Shown: positions 16,926-24,434 of the stretch, one piece after another
Layout of the letters: each line of letters opens with the position of its first letter
Position numbering within the stretch: position 1 is the first letter of the stretch
DNA from: Flavobacteriaceae bacterium
GTDB taxonomy: Bacteria > Bacteroidota > Bacteroidia > Flavobacteriales > Flavobacteriaceae
NCBI GenBank assembly: GCA_029238555.1
Contig: JAQWFV010000049.1
Span: forward strand, 1 to 29,785
Direction: 5' to 3'
DNA length: 29,785 nucleotides
The notes under the pieces: generated by a model
Database searches by the model: none
Seen by the model: the letters and a program-made list of their open reading frames with translations, nothing else
Told to the model about the DNA's origin: nothing
Made by a program: the position numbers and the translations under genes

Positions 16926-17165
16926 TGTATAAAGATAGGGCAAGTTTTACTGTTTAAGAAGAAAAAATAAGCGAATATAACCAGACTAAAGTGGGTTTTT
17001 ACTGGAGGTTTTTCTGAAAATACAAACAAATCAACAGCTGTAAATGTTAAAAAAATATCATATCCTCATTTGATTATCAAATTTTAACCATTTCGCTAAT
17101 AATATGAAAATTAAAACGGGCTCAAGGTATTTTTATTTAATTTTATTCTTTTAAATATTAAGTAC

Positions 17166-18233
17166 ATGAGCACAGCATCTGATTCTTTTGACATTGAAAT
17201 TGCCAAAACTTCTAGGATTAATGAAGTAGATTTTGAAAACCTATCATTTGGAGAAATTTTCTCAGATCACATGCTCGTCTGCGACTATAAAAATGGCGCA
17301 TGGGAAAGACCTCAAATTAAGCCCTATCAAAATATCAGTATTTCGCCAAGCGCCAGTGTATTTCATTATGGCCAAGCTGTTTTTGAGGGTATGAAAGCAT
17401 ACAAAGACCAAAATGGTGATGCATGGCTATTCAGACCTGAAGATAATTTTGAGCGTTTTAATAAATCTTGTGAAAGACTTGCTATGCCAGCAATTACAAA
17501 AGAGTACTTCATGGAAGGACTTCACAAGTTATTGAAATTAGACCAAAACTGGATTAAGTCTGGTGCAGGAAACTCTTTATACATAAGACCTTTTATGATT
17601 GCTTCTCAGGCCGGCGTCGTTGCATCTCCTGCCAAAGAGTATAAATTTATGGTTATTTGTTCTCCAGCGCAATCGTATTACAACGGTGAAGTGAGGGTTA
17701 AAATTGCAGAAACATTTAGCAGAGCAGCAAGTGGTGGTTTTGGATACGCTAAAGCAGCAGGAAATTATGCTGGCTCCTTTTATCCCACCAAATTAGCGCA
17801 AGCAGAAGGATTCCAACAGGTAGTTTGGACAGACGCTAATACACATCAAAATATAGAGGAAGCCGGAACGATGAATATTTTTGTTCGCATTGGCAATACC
17901 TTAATAACAGGTCCAACGTCTGATTCTATTTTAGACGGAATTACAAGAAAGAGTTTAATACAATTGGCCAAAGACAATGGGATTAACCTAGAAGTTAGGC
18001 CTATTAAAGTGGCTGAGATACTTGAGGCTCATAAAAACAACCAATTACTAGAAATGTTTGGTGCTGGAACTGCTGCAGTGGTGAGCCCAATATCTGGTTT
18101 TGGCTATAAAGGAGAAAAATATGAAATTGCGCCACAAGAAGACAGTTACGCCACATTCTTTAAGAAAACACTCAACGACATTCAATACAACTTATCTCCA
18201 GACCCATATGGCTGGAGGGTTAAAGCATACTAA
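17166..18233 (+). CDS. ilvE: Branched-chain amino acid aminotransferase
   Basis: A class IV PLP-dependent transaminase of 355 residues, the longer eukaryote-like (class II) form. It transfers amino groups between leucine, isoleucine or valine and 2-oxoglutarate. Recognisable blocks are VFHYGQAVFEGMKAY (65-79), YIRPFM (139-144), the PLP lysine in YAKAAGNYAGSF (Lys 196) and IEEAGTMNIFV (230-240). The closing YGWRVKAY is typical of the group. The gene is monocistronic, ending at a strong terminator. Enough is intact to call it active. Confidence 0.95.
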   Translation: MSTASDSFDIEIAKTSRINEVDFENLSFGEIFSDHMLVCDYKNGAWERPQIKPYQNISISPSASVFHYGQAVFEGMKAYKDQNGDAWLFRPEDNFERFNKSCERLAMPAITKEYFMEGLHKLLKLDQNWIKSGAGNSLYIRPFMIASQAGVVASPAKEYKFMVICSPAQSYYNGEVRVKIAETFSRAASGGFGYAKAAGNYAGSFYPTKLAQAEGFQQVVWTDANTHQNIEEAGTMNIFVRIGNTLITGPTSDSILDGITRKSLIQLAKDNGINLEVRPIKVAEILEAHKNNQLLEMFGAGTAAVVSPISGFGYKGEKYEIAPQEDSYATFFKKTLNDIQYNLSPDPYGWRVKAY

Positions 18234-18238
18234 ATCTG

Positions 18239-18267
18239 AAAGGCTCCACAATGGAGCCTTTTTTTAT
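18239..18267 (+). terminator. Terminator of ilvE
   Basis: A 9-bp stem (AAAGGCTCC at 18239-18247 with its complement at 18253-18261), five-base loop and a T run. The T run overlaps the stop codon (18264-18266) of the opposing MazG-like gene. Confidence 0.9.
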
Positions 18268-18650
18268 TCTTCTAAGATAGCCTTGAGATTGGGCTTAAAA
18301 TAATTGGGGCCTTTTAATACTTTTCCATCTTCTCTGTAAATTGGCGCACCGTCTTCCCCTAGTTTACTCATATTAGACTTTTGTATTTCATTAAATACCG
18401 CCTCAATCTTGTCCTGCATGCCGTGTTCAATAATGGTTCCGCATAATATGTATAGCATATCTCCTAAAGCGTCTGCCACCTCCACAAGGTCATTGTTTTG
18501 AGCGGCCTCCAAATACTCTTTATTCTCCTCGTCCATTAAATTAAAACGCAGGGTATTTTTCTGCTCACCCAAATTCGCTATAGGACTTTTAGCGTAACCT
18601 ATTTTAAATGCGGTATGAAAGGCTGCAACCGCTTTTAATTTATCTTTCAT
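18264..18650 (-). CDS. MazG-like nucleoside triphosphate pyrophosphohydrolase
   Basis: A 128-residue all-alpha NTP pyrophosphatase of the MazG/HisE superfamily. The metal-binding pattern is visible as ExxE (Glu 42, Glu 45) followed by ExxD (Glu 57, Asp 60) in EVADALGD. Small family members remove non-canonical or modified nucleotides, or act as phosphoribosyl-ATP pyrophosphatase-like enzymes. Since no his genes are near, a house-cleaning role is more likely. The C-terminal tail (GEDGAPIYREDGKVLKGPNY) is a recurrent feature of this subgroup. It faces ilvE and diverges from the small membrane protein. Confidence 0.8.
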   Translation of the reverse strand: MKDKLKAVAAFHTAFKIGYAKSPIANLGEQKNTLRFNLMDEENKEYLEAAQNNDLVEVADALGDMLYILCGTIIEHGMQDKIEAVFNEIQKSNMSKLGEDGAPIYREDGKVLKGPNYFKPNLKAILEE

Positions 18651-18702
18651 AGTATTTATGTTATGTACATTAAAACGTCAAAAAGGTTTGCGTAATTTAA
18701 TG

Positions 18703-18710
18703 TAGCTTTG
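18703..18710 (+). promoter_or_regulatory. -7 element of the small membrane protein / crcB unit
   Basis: TAGCTTTG is an exact -7 match. A start near 18716 sits 10 bases before the ATG at 18726 and rules out the TTG codon at 18708 as the translation start. No -33 at normal spacing was seen. Confidence 0.45.
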
Positions 18711-18725
18711 TGTAAAAATAGGAAT

Positions 18726-18914
18726 ATGTTTAGCAAAGGACAAATAGTGTTCGCGGTGATTTTTGCCATTTCATTTGTGGTTGCCATTGTAATGGCTTTC
18801 AAAAAAGAACGTGCCCAACACCAAAAAAATTTTAAAGGGGTCTTAAAATTACTCCTAGGTTTTATCCTTTTTATTGTACTCCTCTTTGTTTTAAAAACCT
18901 ATCTAAAGTCTTAA
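18726..18914 (+). CDS. Small two-helix membrane protein of unknown function
   Basis: A 62-residue protein with two predicted transmembrane helices (about residues 6-24 and 38-58) separated by a basic loop (KKERAQHQKNFK), so the loop is likely cytoplasmic. I do not recognise a family with a known function. It is transcribed with crcB: its stop is followed within 20 bases by the crcB ATG. The ATG at 18726 is chosen because the upstream in-frame TTG overlaps the -7 element. Coupling to CrcB suggests, without proving, a link to ion export or membrane stress. Confidence 0.75.
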   Translation: MFSKGQIVFAVIFAISFVVAIVMAFKKERAQHQKNFKGVLKLLLGFILFIVLLFVLKTYLKS

Positions 18915-18934
18915 ATGTGGAGCAGCTTAAAACC

Positions 18935-19300
18935 ATGACTGCGTTATTTATAGGTGGGGGCTTTGGCACCCTGCTAAGATTCGGGCTGAGCAAAATAGGC
19001 AATCCCTGGAGCGATCACTTTTTCTGGGGCACCTTTAGTGTCAATATTCTAGGTTGCTTACTCTTAGGGCTTATTGTTGGAATAAGTTATAAAAACCCTG
19101 CTTTGGCTAGTACCCCCCTATATTCGTTTCTAGCTATAGGACTTTGTGGCGGGTTTACCACCTTTTCTACCTTTGCATTTGAAAATCAAACTTTCCTTAA
19201 AAATGGACAAATACTAGAATTTAGTCTCTACACCATTTCCAGTATAATTCTGGGCATACTAGCCATTTCACTTGGCCTGTACAGTGCAAAAGTCCTCTAA
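18935..19300 (+). CDS. crcB: Fluoride exporter CrcB/Fluc
   Basis: A 121-residue Fluc-type fluoride channel with four helices. The N-terminal GGGFGTLLRFGLSK, the central FSVNILGCLLLGL with the conserved Asn, and GLCGGFTTFSTFAFEN are the hallmark blocks; Phe residues in the last line the fluoride pathway. Members work as antiparallel dual-topology dimers, and one gene is enough. An in-frame GTG at 18917, three bases after the upstream stop, is an alternative start that adds six residues. I looked for a fluoride riboswitch ahead of the unit, but the leader before 18726 is too short to hold one. Confidence 0.92.
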   Translation: MTALFIGGGFGTLLRFGLSKIGNPWSDHFFWGTFSVNILGCLLLGLIVGISYKNPALASTPLYSFLAIGLCGGFTTFSTFAFENQTFLKNGQILEFSLYTISSIILGILAISLGLYSAKVL

Positions 19301-19544
19301 TTAAAATAATTTTCTTCATAATTAATAGCACTTTCTTTATTGTGGGTGCTACTCCTATTCTATAAACACTCATTCATTTAAGGGAGCGTCCATATGCCAT
19401 ACAGTGCACCTTAATAAAATATCCATCTATATTTAAGAGCACCAATTCAATAAATAAGTCCTATTGTTTAATAGATTTTATTTTGACCACTCCCCCCCAT
19501 TTTTTTCATTCACACACTCAATTTTAATACCTTTTAAATATGAC

Positions 19545-19570
19545 ACCCTTATTTTTTAAGGGTCTTTTTT
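19545..19570 (+). terminator. Terminator upstream of the P-II operon
   Basis: A 7-bp stem (ACCCTTA at 19545-19551 with TAAGGGT at 19557-19563), a loop of five T and a six-T tail. It lies 245 bases after the crcB stop and isolates the P-II promoter from upstream transcription. Confidence 0.75.
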
Positions 19571-19594
19571 GTTTATATAATAATAATTAAATCA

Positions 19595-19619
19595 ATACCC
19601 CCTAAAAATTAGGGGGTAT
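19595..19619. promoter_or_regulatory. Perfect 11-bp palindrome, candidate operator of the P-II/amtB operon
   Basis: ATACCCCCTAA (19595-19605), AAA, then its exact complement TTAGGGGGTAT (19609-19619). It is very G/C-biased against its AT-rich setting. The right arm falls where the -33 element should be for the -7-like TAAGTTTA at 19633-19640, and there is no T tail as in a terminator. A dimeric regulator site is the best reading; which protein binds is unknown. Confidence 0.6.
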
Positions 19620-19672
19620 AATCTTAAAAACATAAGTTTACTTCGTATTAACCAATAAATAACAGTCCCATT

Positions 19673-20011
19673 ATGAAAAAAGTGGAAGCAATTATTAGAA
19701 AATCAAAATTTGACGACGTCAAAAAAGCCCTTCACGCCATAGAGGTTAACTTCTTCAGCTACTGGGATGTTACCGGAGTAGGTAATGAAAAACAAGGACA
19801 TGTTTACAGAGGGATTAGCTACAGCACTTCAGATATTCAAAGGAGAGTTCTTTCCATAGTAATTTCTGATGAATTTTTAGAGCCTACCATAAATGCCATA
19901 CTAGAAGCAGCCAGCACTGGAAATGTAGGAGACGGAAAGATTTTTGTTTCCGACGTACAAGACGCCTATAGAATTAGGACAAGAGAGAATGGAAAAGCAG
20001 GCATAAACTAA
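19673..20011 (+). CDS. P-II family nitrogen regulatory protein (GlnK/GlnB type)
   Basis: A 112-residue trimeric signal protein that senses ATP/ADP and 2-oxoglutarate and gates ammonium transporters. The start MKKVEAIIRKSKFDDVKKAL and the B/C-loop region TGNVGDGKIFVSDVQDAYRIRT are normal. The T-loop is unusual: YRGISYSTSDIQRRVL replaces the common YRGAEYxVDFLPK type, and it is one residue shorter before the YRG. Tyr 50 occupies the place of the uridylylated Tyr 51 of E. coli. The gene is 27 bases upstream of amtB, the arrangement expected for a GlnK that plugs AmtB. No GlnD is in view, so control by modification is open. Confidence 0.93.
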   Translation: MKKVEAIIRKSKFDDVKKALHAIEVNFFSYWDVTGVGNEKQGHVYRGISYSTSDIQRRVLSIVISDEFLEPTINAILEAASTGNVGDGKIFVSDVQDAYRIRTRENGKAGIN

Positions 20012-20038
20012 TAAAGATTACCAAAAAAGAATATAAAG

Positions 20039-21283
20039 ATGGAAACAGCAATATTTACAACAAACAACGTATGGATGATGGTATGTACCGCTTTGGTATT
20101 TTTCATGCACCTAGGATTCTCTTTTTTAGAGATAGGATTGACCAGACAAAAAAACACCATTAATATTTTATTTAAGAATGTATTTATCATTTGCACTGGA
20201 TTATTACTTTATTACATAGGCGGGTTTAATCTAATGTACCCAGGAGATTTCAATGGATACCTTGGATTTGCAGGCTTTGGAATACCACTACCTGAAAATG
20301 GTTTAACTCCTGATTACGCCTCTGGCGGATACACCTACTGGACAGACTTTCTCTTCCAAGGAATGTTTGCAGCAACTGCAGCAACGATTGTTTCAGGTGC
20401 AGTAGCAGAAAGAATTAAACTAGGAGGCTTTATGATCTTCACCCTAATATATGTAGGTCTGGTATACCCAATTGTTGGATCTTGGCAATGGGGTGGTGGC
20501 TTTTTAAGCACCATAGGTGGAGAAAATGGCGGGTTTCACGACTTTGCAGGATCTACATTAGTACACTCTGTTGGTGGGTGGGCTGCATTAATAGCCATAT
20601 ACCTTTTGGGTCCTAGAATAGGTAAATTTTCTGAAAGTGGAAAAGCGCAAGCCATACCAGGACACAATATTCCTTTAGCAGCAGCTGGAGTACTTATTTT
20701 GTGGTTGGGTTGGTTTGGATTTAACGGCGGATCTGTATTATCTGCAGACCCAGCAGGAACTTCTTTAGTGCTTGTAACAACATCTTTAGCCGCAGCAGCA
20801 GGTGGAATAGGTGCATTTCTCCTCTCCACAATCTTATATAAAAACTATGACCTTACCATGTTCCTTAACGGAATTCTAGGAGGCTTAGTAGGTATTACCG
20901 CAGGAGCAGATCTAATGTCTCCAAACGAATCTGTTGTGATTGGATTATTGGCCGGAGCCCTTATAGTTTTAGCAGTAGCCTTTATAGATAAAATTAAACT
21001 AGACGACCCTGTTGGAGCAGTTGCAGTACACTTAATATGCGGTGTTTTTGGAACACTTGCTGTAGGGGTATTTGGCGCAAAAGCAGGAATGGATCAATTC
21101 CTTTACCAACTAGCAGGCGTAGGAGCCACAGCTACCTTCTGTACTATTACATCATTTTTGATCCTTTTTACCATTAAGAAAACAGGAGGAATCAGGGTGT
21201 CTAAAGAAGAAGAATTAGAGGGCTTAGACCTTCACGAGCACGGCATGGACGCTTATGCAGATTTTAGATTGAACCAACACTAA
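20039..21283 (+). CDS. amtB: Ammonium transporter AmtB
   Basis: An Amt/Mep/Rh-family inner-membrane transporter of 414 residues with about eleven helices. Conserved sites include Asp 168 in FHDFAGS, the twin pore histidines His 176 (LVHSVGGW) and His 331 (VHLICGVFG), and GWFGFNGGSVLSADP (223-238). The C-terminal tail EEELEGLDLHEHGMDAYADF contains the stretch that contacts P-II in E. coli. No cleavable signal peptide is seen at the start. With the upstream P-II gene and the downstream porin it forms one ammonium-uptake unit. Confidence 0.96.
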   Translation: METAIFTTNNVWMMVCTALVFFMHLGFSFLEIGLTRQKNTINILFKNVFIICTGLLLYYIGGFNLMYPGDFNGYLGFAGFGIPLPENGLTPDYASGGYTYWTDFLFQGMFAATAATIVSGAVAERIKLGGFMIFTLIYVGLVYPIVGSWQWGGGFLSTIGGENGGFHDFAGSTLVHSVGGWAALIAIYLLGPRIGKFSESGKAQAIPGHNIPLAAAGVLILWLGWFGFNGGSVLSADPAGTSLVLVTTSLAAAAGGIGAFLLSTILYKNYDLTMFLNGILGGLVGITAGADLMSPNESVVIGLLAGALIVLAVAFIDKIKLDDPVGAVAVHLICGVFGTLAVGVFGAKAGMDQFLYQLAGVGATATFCTITSFLILFTIKKTGGIRVSKEEELEGLDLHEHGMDAYADFRLNQH

Positions 21284-21303
21284 ACAAAACCTATATAAAT
21301 AGC

Positions 21304-21331
21304 AACGGAGCGTTTTGCAGAACGCTCCGTT
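21304..21331 (+). terminator. Hairpin between amtB and the porin gene
   Basis: An 11-bp perfect GC-rich stem (AACGGAGCGTT at 21304-21314 with its complement at 21321-21331) and a six-base loop, followed only by TGTT. It could be a partial terminator or an mRNA-stabilising hairpin that sets the amtB to porin ratio. Confidence 0.6.
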
Positions 21332-21360
21332 TGTTAAAAACCATTTAAAACCGAATTCTC

Positions 21361-22419
21361 ATGATTTTTAAAACTTTTACAAATAACGCAAAATTTTTAA
21401 TGCTAAGTGCAGCATTAACAGTAACAACATTCACTTTCGCTCAAGAAGCAGAAGAGGTAGCCTCACCAAAATTTAGTATAAGCGGAACAGTAGACGCATA
21501 TTTCAGAGGCAATTTAAACGCTCCAAATGTGGGAGAAAATACCATGGCACCAGGAAGCTCATTTGCTAATTTACCAGGTTTCGCACTAGGTATGGCCAAT
21601 GTAGTAACAGCTTACGAAGGAGAAAAAGTTGGATTCGTAGCAGACTTAGTCTTTGGACCAAGAGGTACAGATGCTATTTTTAACTCCCCTATGTATTCTG
21701 CGACCGGAAATATTGTAAACCAATTGTATATGTATTGGAATGTGAGCGATAAAGTAACGCTTACTATGGGTAACTTTAATACCTTTTTGGGATATGAAGT
21801 AATATCTCCCGCAGCAAATTTCAACTACAGCACCTCATACTTATTCTCTTACGGACCTTTTAGCCATACTGGAATAAAAGCAGATTTTGCACTGAGTGAA
21901 GACTTCTCTGCCATGCTAGGAATCTTTAACCCAACAGATCTCACAGAATACAACCCAACAGGAATTTATGCTTTTGGAGCGCAACTAGGCTACAAAGGTC
22001 AATTTCTAAATTTATTAACAGATAGCGGTGCTTATGAATTAGATTACACTGGAGGTTTTTCTGTTACAGATAATTTTTACTTAGGACTTAACGGAGCCAT
22101 TTATGACAATGACGGCGTTGGATTTTCAGGAGTAGCATTATACCCACAACTAACCACTTCAGACACTTTTGCCATTGGCTTAAGAGGAGAATACTTTGTA
22201 GAAAGTGGTGCTTATGGCGCCATAGACCAAACAGATAGTGGTGTGGCAGATTCTAGCGTTTTTGCCCTAACCCTTACAGGAAGTGCGTCCATAGGAAACC
22301 TTATTTTAAAGCCAGAAATCAGAATAGACAATGGTTCTGATGAGAGTTTTTTAGATTCAAAATTTGCCCCACAAAAGAGCCTTTCTTCTTTTGTACTAGC
22401 AGCAGTATATGCCTTTTAA
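21361..22419 (+). CDS. Outer-membrane beta-barrel porin (BBP2/OmpL-like)
   Basis: An exported protein of 352 residues. It has a signal peptide (to about residue 28, TFTFAQ) and then repeated amphipathic strands rich in Gly, Tyr and Phe, ending in SSFVLAAVYAF with a terminal Phe, the usual barrel-insertion signal. The pattern, including LYMYWNVSDKVTLTMGNFNTFLGYE, fits the putative beta-barrel porin-2 family. It lies 77 bases after amtB behind a hairpin. The position suggests a channel for nitrogenous solutes across the outer membrane; that is inference from context. Confidence 0.83.
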   Translation: MIFKTFTNNAKFLMLSAALTVTTFTFAQEAEEVASPKFSISGTVDAYFRGNLNAPNVGENTMAPGSSFANLPGFALGMANVVTAYEGEKVGFVADLVFGPRGTDAIFNSPMYSATGNIVNQLYMYWNVSDKVTLTMGNFNTFLGYEVISPAANFNYSTSYLFSYGPFSHTGIKADFALSEDFSAMLGIFNPTDLTEYNPTGIYAFGAQLGYKGQFLNLLTDSGAYELDYTGGFSVTDNFYLGLNGAIYDNDGVGFSGVALYPQLTTSDTFAIGLRGEYFVESGAYGAIDQTDSGVADSSVFALTLTGSASIGNLILKPEIRIDNGSDESFLDSKFAPQKSLSSFVLAAVYAF

Positions 22420-22462
22420 ATCCCCATAGCATTAAGGGATAGGTATTAATTAAGTTTAGTTT

Positions 22463-22496
22463 AAAAACCAGTCTTCTTCAAAGACTGGTTTTTTTA
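22463..22496. terminator. Bidirectional terminator between the porin and DUF1684 genes
   Basis: A 13-bp perfect stem (22463-22475 with 22481-22493) with a five-base loop. A-rich on one side and T-rich on the other, it can terminate both convergent transcripts. It overlaps the stop codon of the DUF1684 gene. Confidence 0.92.
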
Positions 22497-23195
22497 TTTC
22501 ATAAAAGCCTTAACACCCGCCTGAACAGCTACCTCAAGATGATTCTGTGAAGGCACCACAGGACATGAATACTTTTTATTGTATGCGCAATAAGGATTAT
22601 ACGACTTATTAAAGTCTATCCACATAGAATCTGCTTGAACCGTTCTCAGATCCAAATACCTTCCACCTCCATAAGTTTCATTACCATTAGTGAGGTCTGT
22701 GAAGGGGAGAAATAAATAATCCTCATAGCCTTCTTTTTCTAATAGATCCAAACTCTGATACACTTCTAGCGAAAATGGTTTTCCCTTTAAATTAAATTGC
22801 AATAGACCATACACCCGCTCTTGAGAAATTCTATCAGTAGTTGTTGGCATACCAAACGGAAGCGCATTAGGGGTTTTAATTAATTTAGCCCTAACTACAT
22901 AATCTGCATTTGGTAAAAAGTAATCTAAGCCTTCAAAAGTCATTTTATCCTTATCTACCAAAGGAGACTCCTCAGGATCCTTAAATGAAGCGTTTAATTC
23001 TTTTTGAAAATCCAAAACAGATTTAAGGATACTATCCCTTTCTCCTTGGGTATTAAAAACCCCCTCCCCCACTATATTTGCACTTTGGACTTCAGTGTCA
23101 TGATACTTCTTAGATTGCCTACAAGAGATTAGGAAAAAACCATTCAACAAAAAAACCAATACAACAATACTACGAATCCTCTTCTCTAATCCCAT
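22494..23195 (-). CDS. DUF1684 lipoprotein
   Basis: A 233-residue protein of the DUF1684 family, function unknown. A hydrophobic N-terminus ending in the lipobox LISC (Cys 25) marks it as a lipoprotein. The family blocks FKDPEESPL (71-79), YGGGRYLDL (175-183) and DFNKSYNPYCAYNKKYSCPVVP (194-215) are complete; the last holds conserved Cys and Asn residues. Its start overlaps the end of the upstream gene by 26 bases, so translation of the two is probably coupled. A C-terminal short hydrophobic helix is not evident. Confidence 0.87.
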   Translation of the reverse strand: MGLEKRIRSIVVLVFLLNGFFLISCRQSKKYHDTEVQSANIVGEGVFNTQGERDSILKSVLDFQKELNASFKDPEESPLVDKDKMTFEGLDYFLPNADYVVRAKLIKTPNALPFGMPTTTDRISQERVYGLLQFNLKGKPFSLEVYQSLDLLEKEGYEDYLFLPFTDLTNGNETYGGGRYLDLRTVQADSMWIDFNKSYNPYCAYNKKYSCPVVPSQNHLEVAVQAGVKAFMK

Positions 23196-23850
23196 ATAAT
23201 CCTTTGTTTAAATAGACCTCCAACAATGCTTGGTATTCTGGCATAATTCTCAGTAAACCAGTTTCGGGAAGTACGCCGAGGGTGTCTAAATCTTTATAGC
23301 CATTTTCCAAAAGCGCTTCTAGATAGAATAGCGCCGTACCGTAGTCTTCCATCTTACTACTGTAAGAAATTAACGCCAAATAAGCAGGATAATCTAAGGG
23401 ATTCACTACTGTGCGTAACATCAATAAAAAAACCACTGCAGGTATATCCCTAATAGCGGCTGGCCTGTTGGCCTCAATGTCATAAGACCTTCTAAGCATA
23501 GACACCATTAAAACAATCGTATTTCTAGCATATTCAACTACTATGGTCTCTCTCTGAGAAAGATTTGTAGAATCTTTGCTGGCAATGGCATTATAGTAAT
23601 TGTATTGATACTGCCACCAACCTAAGTTTTCAAAATTTCTAGTATCTAAATCTTCCAAAAGCATATACTGATAATACTCCGCCTTATAGGTGAGAGAATC
23701 TGCGTACTGACGGTTCATTCGCCTGAGTTGCCTTTGTTCTTTTTTAAAGACCCTTTCTGACTTTTTATCAGAAATAGCCTCTTGGGCTTGAAGAGGATTC
23801 AAGCATAAAAACATGAAAAATAAGGGTACAAAGAAGTATTTGTAATTCAT
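23170..23850 (-). CDS. Secreted hypothetical protein
   Basis: A 226-residue protein I do not recognise. The ATG at 23850 gives a clear signal peptide (MNYKYFFVPLFFMFLCLNPLQAQ); the frame continues upstream into the regulator gene but without one. The mature part is helical and rich in Tyr, Arg and Glu (KKEQRQLRRMNRQYADSLTY), and the last 60 residues (YPAYLALISYSSKMEDYG, then FYLEALLENGYKDLDTLG) look like a single TPR-type helix pair. A periplasmic or surface location is likely. It is 22 bases after the Lrp gene and overlaps the DUF1684 gene. Confidence 0.75.
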   Translation of the reverse strand: MNYKYFFVPLFFMFLCLNPLQAQEAISDKKSERVFKKEQRQLRRMNRQYADSLTYKAEYYQYMLLEDLDTRNFENLGWWQYQYNYYNAIASKDSTNLSQRETIVVEYARNTIVLMVSMLRRSYDIEANRPAAIRDIPAVVFLLMLRTVVNPLDYPAYLALISYSSKMEDYGTALFYLEALLENGYKDLDTLGVLPETGLLRIMPEYQALLEVYLNKGLYGIREEDS

Positions 23851-23872
23851 ATTCAAATATAACCCAAAGTGA

Positions 23873-24319
23873 TCAATTAGCATATATAGGTGCCGAGGAA
23901 ACAACTTCAGACAAAATAATATGTGTTCTAGTTTCACCGTATTGGATCAGGGTATCTATAAATTTCTCTAAGTGTTGTTGGTCCTGTAACACCACTTCCA
24001 TCATAATATTTTCATTACCTGTTATCCGGTAACAATTCACTACCTCGGGATAGGTTTTTACCACTTCTAAAAAAGGCTTCAATTTACCCACAAAAGCCCT
24101 CAGCGTTATCATGGCTTTTAGCTGATACCCCATTTGAGTATAAGATACCTCTGTATGATATTTCAATATTACGGCCGTATCTTCCAGTTTTTTAACCCGT
24201 TCCGCTACCGCTGGTGGTGTTAAGCCCACAATCCTACCAATTTCTGCGAAAGACACCCTAGCATTCTTTTGCAAAGCAGCAATGATCTTATTATTTAAAC
24301 GATCAGACTTTTTAATCAT
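23873..24319 (-). CDS. Lrp/AsnC-family transcriptional regulator
   Basis: A 148-residue regulator. The N-terminal winged helix-turn-helix (about 5-55) begins KKSDRLNNKIIAALQKNARVSFAEIGRIVGL and the recognition helix TPPAVAERVKKLE is typical. The RAM ligand-binding domain follows (AMITLRAFVGKL to the end), with VVNCYRITGNENIMMEVVLQDQQHLEKFI, the common effector-binding block. Members usually sense amino acids. The ATG at 24319 is chosen; an upstream TTG nine codons away adds a hydrophobic stretch with no counterpart in the family. It diverges from the unknown gene at 24435 and heads a three-gene run with the hypothetical and DUF1684 genes. Confidence 0.92.
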   Translation of the reverse strand: MIKKSDRLNNKIIAALQKNARVSFAEIGRIVGLTPPAVAERVKKLEDTAVILKYHTEVSYTQMGYQLKAMITLRAFVGKLKPFLEVVKTYPEVVNCYRITGNENIMMEVVLQDQQHLEKFIDTLIQYGETRTHIILSEVVSSAPIYAN

Positions 24320-24434
24320 AAGAAAAACTATTATAATAAATTGCAATATAAATAAAAAACAATATTTACCTACATAAAAGAAATTAATTCAATTTCAATT
24401 ACACTTATTTTTACTATAAATTAAACTCTTGTCA

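Larger units (their letters stand above)
19301..19672. other. 372-base non-coding stretch before the P-II operon
   Basis: No convincing gene is seen on either strand. It holds, in order: a weak inverted repeat (TAGCAC at 19326-19331, GTGCTA at 19346-19351), a run of seven C (19492-19498) followed by T-rich sequence, a plus-strand terminator (19545-19570), an 11-bp palindrome (19595-19619) and a near-consensus -7 (TAAGTTTA, 19633-19640). The first 240 bases may be the crcB 3' UTR or an unrecognised small RNA. Confidence 0.6.

Noticed and set aside
18651..18725. Fluoride riboswitch before the crcB unit
   Set aside because: The leader after the predicted start is about 10 bases, and no conserved riboswitch core is seen.
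19540..19591. Short ATG frame across the terminator before the P-II gene
   Set aside because: Its codons are the terminator stem and T run, and only 16 residues result.
23854..23861. TATATTTG (minus) as promoter of the secreted hypothetical gene
   Set aside because: It ends three bases before the ATG, so transcription would begin inside the gene, and no -33 element fits.
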